Source: Amphiplicatus sp046296195
GTDB lineage: Bacteria > Pseudomonadota > Alphaproteobacteria > Caulobacterales > Parvularculaceae
Assembly (NCBI GenBank): GCA_046296195.1
Contig: JBKBLR010000060.1
Coordinates: 1-10,293 of the forward strand
Length of the DNA: 10,293 nucleotides
Direction of reading: 5' to 3'
This document shows positions 7,227-10,293 of this stretch, piece after piece (the stretch's first letter is position 1; every line of letters begins with the position of its first letter). Both the position numbers and the translations under genes were made by a program. The notes under the pieces were generated by a model, which made no database searches, was not told the DNA's origin, and saw only the letters and a program-made list of their open reading frames with translations.

Positions 7227-7754
7227 TTACAGCCGGTAACGGACCTGGTCGGCCCAGAAGCGCTCGAGGCGCTGGAGCGACTTGTTGGTCTGCTCCATCA
7301 TCGCCTGGTCGACGCCGCCGACCTGCTCGACCGAGCCGAGCTGGCGGTCGAAAAGCTCCGACAGGCGGTCGCGCACGTTAAGGCCCGCCGCCGTCAGCGA
7401 CACCCGCTTGGAGCGCCGGTCGATGTCGGAGCGCACGTCGCGGATATAGCCCTTATCGACGAGCTGCTTCAGATTGTAGGAAACGTTCGAGCCGAGATAA
7501 TGCCCGCGCGAGCGCAATTCGCCCGGCGTCAGCTCCGCCTCGCCGATATTGTAGAGAAGGAGCGCCTGCACCGAATTGATGTCGGTCTGACCGAGACGCT
7601 CGAGCTCATCCTTGATGACGTCGAGAAGCTGGCGATGGAGCCGTTCGACGAGGTGCAGAAGCTGAAGATAGGCCGGTCGCAACCCCTCGCCCGCAGCCGA
7701 TTTTTCAGCCCGCACGCCCCCTACGCTTGCGTTCGCCCGCTCGACCGCCGCCAT
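7227..7754 (-). CDS. ldtR: MarR-family winged-helix transcriptional regulator, LdtR-like
   Basis: 175-residue DNA-binding regulator, expected to act as a dimer on palindromic operators. After a variable 25-residue start, the core reads YLQLLHLVERLHRQLLDVIK (29-48) and INSVQALLLYNIGEAELTPG (59-78). The recognition helix lies around GSNVSYNLKQLVDKGY (88-103), and the wing is DRRSKRVSLTAAG (112-124). The end, NKSLQRLERFWADQVRYRL, closely resembles LdtR proteins of rhizobia and Liberibacter as I remember them. That group is linked to cell-wall L,D-transpeptidase control and osmotic tolerance. No L,D-transpeptidase gene lies in the window, so the symbol is tentative. The start is supported by GAGG (complement of 7762-7765) 7 bases ahead. 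It is divergent from hemB and probably autoregulated through the inverted repeat at 7833-7850. Confidence 0.88.
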   Translation of the reverse strand: MAAVERANASVGGVRAEKSAAGEGLRPAYLQLLHLVERLHRQLLDVIKDELERLGQTDINSVQALLLYNIGEAELTPGELRSRGHYLGSNVSYNLKQLVDKGYIRDVRSDIDRRSKRVSLTAAGLNVRDRLSELFDRQLGSVEQVGGVDQAMMEQTNKSLQRLERFWADQVRYRL

Positions 7755-7816
7755 GAAATCGCCTCGCCAGAACCCGGAACCTCCAGCGACGCTAGAACAA
7801 AGTCCCTAAAAGGCGC

Positions 7817-7846
7817 GTTAAATGCCGCCGATCAATTTGCGCTCAA
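7817..7846 (-). promoter_or_regulatory. candidate promoter for the MarR/LdtR-like gene
   Basis: On the minus strand, TTGAGC (complement of 7841-7846) is followed after 18 bases by TTTAAC (complement of 7817-7822), a 4/6 match to the -10 consensus. The -35 element lies inside the palindrome at 7833-7850, as expected for autorepression. This is pattern matching only. Confidence 0.3.
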
Positions 7847-7850
7847 ATTG
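7833..7850. promoter_or_regulatory. perfect inverted repeat, candidate MarR/LdtR operator
   Basis: CAATTTG-CGCT-CAAATTG is a perfect 7-4-7 inverted repeat in an A+T-rich island within otherwise G+C-rich DNA. A second short dyad, TTGC-GGC-GCAA, follows at 7855-7865. Size, symmetry and location between a MarR-type gene and the divergent hemB fit an operator for that regulator. Binding is inferred. Confidence 0.5.
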
Positions 7851-7876
7851 AAAATTGCGGCGCAACCGGGCATTAC
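7848..7876 (+). promoter_or_regulatory. weak candidate promoter for hemB
   Basis: TTGAAA (7848-7853, 5/6 match to the -35 consensus) and CATTAC (7871-7876, 3/6 match to the -10 consensus) are 17 bases apart, upstream of the hemB start at 7907. The -35 overlaps the right arm of the inverted repeat, so the same regulator could control hemB. The -10 match is poor. Confidence 0.22.
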
Positions 7877-7906
7877 GAAACGGCAAGCGGCGACGGTAAG
7901 ACGGCG

Positions 7907-8905
7907 ATGACCTCTGTTACCCAATCCTTTCCTGGAACGCGCCTCAGGCGCCCGCGGGCGAGCGCGTGGTCGCGCGCGCTGGTCGCCGAAACGCGCCTTT
8001 CCCCGTCCGACCTCATCTGGGCGATCGTCCTGCGCGAAGGGGCGGGCGTGCGCGAGCCCGTCGCCTCGATGCCCGGCGTCTTCCGGCTCTCCATCGACGA
8101 AGCGGCGAAGGCCGCGCATGAAGCCAAATCGCTCGGCATCCCGGCGCTCGCGCTCTTCCCCTTCACCTCGAAAGAGGACCGCAGCGCGGACGCGCGGCTC
8201 GCCTTCGCGCCCGAAAACCTGATGTGCCGCGCGGCGCGCGCGATTAAGGACGCCGTCCCCGATATCGGGCTGATGGCGGACGTCGCGCTCGATCCTTACA
8301 CGGATCATGGCCATGACGGCTTCCTTGAGGACGGCGAGATCGTCAATGACCGCACGGTCGAGGCGCTTGTTCGCCAGGCGGTCGTCGAGGCGCGCGCCGG
8401 CTTCGACATCATCGCGCCGTCGGACATGATGGACGGGCGCGTCGGCGCGATCAGGAAGGGCCTCGACGCGGAAGGGTTCCAGAACGTCCAGATCATGTCC
8501 TATGCGGCGAAATACGCCTCGTGCTTTTACGGCCCCTATCGCGACGCGATCGGATCGTCCGGCGTGCTCAAGGGCGACAAGCGCACCTACCAGATGGACC
8601 CCGCCAATTCGGACGAAGCGCTGCGCGAGGTCGCGATGGACATCGCCGAGGGCGCCGACAGCGTGATGGTGAAGCCCGCCGGCGCCTATCTCGACATCAT
8701 AAGGCGGGTGAAGGACGCCTTCGCCATGCCGACCTTCGCCTTCCAGGTCTCCGGCGAATACGCGATGATCATGGCGGCGGCGCAGAACGGCTGGATCGAC
8801 GAGAACCGCGCCGTCCTTGAAAGCCTTCTTTCCATCCGGCGCGCCGGCGCCGACGGCGTCATCACCTATTTCGCGCCGAAGGCGGCGCGGCTCCTCGCCG
8901 CTTGA
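7907..8905 (+). CDS. hemB: porphobilinogen synthase (delta-aminolevulinic acid dehydratase), Mg-type
   Basis: 332-residue cytosolic enzyme that condenses two 5-aminolevulinate molecules into porphobilinogen for haem, cobalamin and other tetrapyrroles. The two catalytic lysines are K202 (SYAAKYASCFYGPYRDA) and K256 (VMVKPAGAYLDI). The metal-binding segment reads ADVALDPYTDHGHDG (124-138). The zinc-binding cysteines of E. coli-type enzymes are replaced by Ala/Asp, as in magnesium-dependent enzymes of Bradyrhizobium and Pseudomonas. RTYQMDPANSDEALREV (226-242) and the C-terminal IRRAGADGVITYFA are also typical. The ATG at 7907 has only a weak upstream GGTAAG; no better start is evident. It is divergent from the MarR-type gene and followed after 59 bases by tdh, probably in one transcript. 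Confidence 0.97.
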   Translation: MTSVTQSFPGTRLRRPRASAWSRALVAETRLSPSDLIWAIVLREGAGVREPVASMPGVFRLSIDEAAKAAHEAKSLGIPALALFPFTSKEDRSADARLAFAPENLMCRAARAIKDAVPDIGLMADVALDPYTDHGHDGFLEDGEIVNDRTVEALVRQAVVEARAGFDIIAPSDMMDGRVGAIRKGLDAEGFQNVQIMSYAAKYASCFYGPYRDAIGSSGVLKGDKRTYQMDPANSDEALREVAMDIAEGADSVMVKPAGAYLDIIRRVKDAFAMPTFAFQVSGEYAMIMAAAQNGWIDENRAVLESLLSIRRAGADGVITYFAPKAARLLAA

Positions 8906-8955
8906 CGCCCGCTGGCGAGCCCCCGGGGCTTGCGCTAAATGGGCCGGGACGTTGC

Positions 8956-8960
8956 GAGGA
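8956..8960 (+). promoter_or_regulatory. ribosome-binding site fixing the tdh start
   Basis: GAGGA ends 4 bases before ATG 8965. It supports this start over a TTG at 8902 that overlaps the hemB stop and would add 21 residues absent from typical Tdh proteins. Confidence 0.7.
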
Positions 8961-8964
8961 AATC

Positions 8965-9999
8965 ATGCGCGCCCTTGTCAAAGCCAAACGCGAAGAAGGC
9001 ATCTGGATGCAGGACGTGCCGCGCCCCGAGATCGGGCCGAACGACGTCCTCATCAAGGTGAAGAAGACCGCGATCTGCGGCACCGACATTCACATCTACA
9101 ACTGGGATTCATGGGCGCAGAAGACGATCCCCGTGCCGATGACGGTCGGCCATGAATTCATGGGCGAGATCGTCGAGATCGGCGCTGAGGTTCATCCCGA
9201 ACATTCGAAGATGAAGATCGGCGACCGCGTCTCGGTCGAGGGCCATGTCACCTGCGGCTATTGCCGGAATTGCCGCGCCGGCCAGCGGCATCTCTGCCGC
9301 AACACCGCCGGCATCGGCGTCAACCGCCCCGGCGCCTTCGCAGAGTTCATCGCGGCGCCGGCCTTCAACGTCTATCGCCTGCCCGACGACATCCCGGACG
9401 AGATGGGCGCGATCTTCGACCCCTTTGGCAATGCGGTGCACACCGCGCTCGCCTATGATCTCGTCGGCGAGGACGTGCTCATCACCGGCGCCGGGCCGAT
9501 CGGCATCATGGCGGCCGCGGTGGCGCGCTTTGTCGGCGCGCGCCATGTCGTCATCACCGACGTCAACGACTACCGGCTCGATCTTGCAAAGACGATGGGC
9601 GCAAGCCGCGCCGTCAATGTCAGCCGTGAGAGCTTGAAAGACGTGATGAGCGAGCTTCGGATGACGGAAGGCTTCGATGTCGGCCTTGAAATGTCGGGCG
9701 TGCCGGCGGCGTTCGCCTCTATGTTGGATGCGATGAATCACGGCGGCAAGATCGCCATGCTCGGCATCATGCCGAACGGCGCCGGCGCTGACTGGGACAA
9801 GGTGATTTTCAAGGGCCTCGAGATCAAGGGCATTTATGGCCGGCGCATGTTCGAGACCTGGTACAAGATGGGCGCGCTCATTCAGGCCGGCCTCAATCTC
9901 AAACCCATTCTCACGCACCGCTTCCCGGCCAATGACTATCAGAAGGGCTTCGACGTGATGCGCTCCGGCCAGTCCGGCAAAGTCGTCCTCGACTGGTGA
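8965..9999 (+). CDS. tdh: L-threonine 3-dehydrogenase
   Basis: 344-residue zinc-dependent medium-chain dehydrogenase, close to the 341 aa of the E. coli enzyme. It oxidises L-threonine with NAD+ to 2-amino-3-ketobutyrate, which Kbl cleaves to glycine and acetyl-CoA or which decarboxylates to aminoacetone. The catalytic zinc ligands are C38 (AICGTDIHIYNWDSWAQ), H63 and E64 (VGHEF). The structural zinc cysteines are C97, C100, C103 and C111 (VTCGYCRNCRAGQRHLC). IFDPFGNAVHTAL and the Rossmann motif GAGPIGIMAA lead the cofactor domain. The N-terminus MRALVKAKREEGIWMQDVPRP is that of Tdh. It follows hemB by 59 bases. No kbl gene is seen before the right edge, whereas tdh and kbl often adjoin in other bacteria. 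Confidence 0.96.
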   Translation: MRALVKAKREEGIWMQDVPRPEIGPNDVLIKVKKTAICGTDIHIYNWDSWAQKTIPVPMTVGHEFMGEIVEIGAEVHPEHSKMKIGDRVSVEGHVTCGYCRNCRAGQRHLCRNTAGIGVNRPGAFAEFIAAPAFNVYRLPDDIPDEMGAIFDPFGNAVHTALAYDLVGEDVLITGAGPIGIMAAAVARFVGARHVVITDVNDYRLDLAKTMGASRAVNVSRESLKDVMSELRMTEGFDVGLEMSGVPAAFASMLDAMNHGGKIAMLGIMPNGAGADWDKVIFKGLEIKGIYGRRMFETWYKMGALIQAGLNLKPILTHRFPANDYQKGFDVMRSGQSGKVVLDW

Positions 10000-10109
10000 G
10001 GCGCGGCACGCTCCCCCCGGCGCGGCGGACGATGAATAGGTGCTGTCAGTGATGGAAACCGGTCGCTGAAAGGCGGCCTTGCGTCGCCGCGGGCGCGCGG
10101 TCGCGCTCG

Positions 10110-10144
10110 CCAGGGGGCGATGGGTCAAGGTCATCGCACCCTGG
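10110..10144 (+). terminator. terminator-like hairpin downstream of tdh
   Basis: CAGGGGGCGATG (10111-10122) pairs with CATCGCACCCTG (10132-10143) with one mismatch and a 9-base loop; a C-G pair at 10110/10144 extends the stem. The following GTTTAATCTTTATAC is T-rich for this DNA but not a clean T run. Probably the end of the hemB-tdh transcript, although it lies about 110 bases after the stop. Confidence 0.45.
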
Positions 10145-10216
10145 TTTAATCTTTATACAGATGAAAGGCCGGCCGGCCGCGGGGCGTGCCGCGCGAGGGC
10201 GGGGATTGGCAGGCGA

Positions 10217-10228
10217 TCCGTATACGGA
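10217..10228. repeat. perfect 12-base palindrome TCCGTATACGGA
   Basis: A perfect gapless palindrome with a TATA centre, 14 bases ahead of a possible start codon at 10243. Possible operator for a gene beyond the edge. No regulator is identified. Confidence 0.35.
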
Positions 10229-10242
10229 AGACCGGCGAAATC

Positions 10243-10293
10243 ATGGCCGGCCGGCGGGCTCTTGCGCCCGTCGATCACATTTTGTTTCAGGAC
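10243..10293 (+). CDS. possible start of a further gene (partial)
   Basis: ATG 10243 opens a 17-codon frame to the right edge reading MAGRRALAPVDHILFQD, which looks more protein-like than the alternative frame from ATG 10161. CGGAAG at 10225-10230 is rather far (12 bases) for a ribosome-binding site. Too short to assign a family. Confidence 0.3.
   Translation, partial: MAGRRALAPVDHILFQD

Larger units (their letters stand above)
10000..10242. other. intergenic stretch after tdh, no gene seen
   Basis: 243 bases with no convincing coding frame. It holds the hairpin at 10110-10144, the palindrome at 10217-10228 and a G+C-only run GGCCGGCCGGCCG near 10167. A short frame from ATG 10161 is open to the edge but reads Arg/Gly/Ala-rich, like random G+C-rich DNA. 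Confidence 0.5.

Noticed and set aside
8902..8964. TTG start 63 bases upstream of the tdh start
   Set aside because: It overlaps the hemB stop and adds residues not found in Tdh; the GAGGA before ATG 8965 fits better.
9109..10134. Minus-strand open frame of 341 codons opposite tdh
   Set aside because: Antisense shadow of an intact Tdh; low-complexity Arg/Asp/His-rich composition.

Overview
The window is strongly G+C-rich. Its coding style (GCG/GCC/GGC/CGC-heavy), an aspartate-type porphobilinogen synthase, a LdtR-like MarR regulator and a fused gamma-alpha KorA with KorB suggest an alphaproteobacterium, most likely of the Hyphomicrobiales (Rhizobiales). The genus cannot be read from the sequence. 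No rRNA, tRNA, CRISPR array or insertion sequence was seen.

Left part (1-3233), minus strand: a probable operon read right to left. It comprises a 55-residue DUF2256 zinc-ribbon-like protein, a short-form transaldolase (217 aa) and a large MscS-family mechanosensitive channel with an N-terminal periplasmic DUF3772-like region. The channel runs off the left edge after 783 codons.

Centre (3416-6785), plus strand: a 2-oxoacid:ferredoxin oxidoreductase operon with two anomalies. First, korA is interrupted by an in-frame amber codon (4691-4693), exactly between its pyrimidine-binding domain and its C-terminal domain; the frame is otherwise intact to 5365. Second, a complete VapC-type PIN-domain toxin gene (5362-5778) sits between korA and korB. 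It is joined to both by 4-base ATGA overlaps, and no antitoxin gene is visible. This sandwich is the most unusual thing in the window.

Right part (6913-9999): a small lipoprotein gene (+) converges on a MarR/LdtR-type regulator gene (-). The regulator diverges from hemB (+), and tdh (L-threonine 3-dehydrogenase) follows hemB after 59 bases. The 152-base space between the regulator gene and hemB holds a perfect 7-4-7 inverted repeat, a good candidate operator. After tdh come a terminator-like hairpin, a perfect 12-base palindrome and perhaps the first codons of another gene at the right edge.

Functionally, KorAB links 2-oxoacid decarboxylation to ferredoxin reduction. HemB makes porphobilinogen for tetrapyrroles. 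Tdh starts threonine breakdown toward glycine, a precursor of 5-aminolevulinate in the alphaproteobacterial route. The transaldolase belongs to pentose phosphate metabolism.
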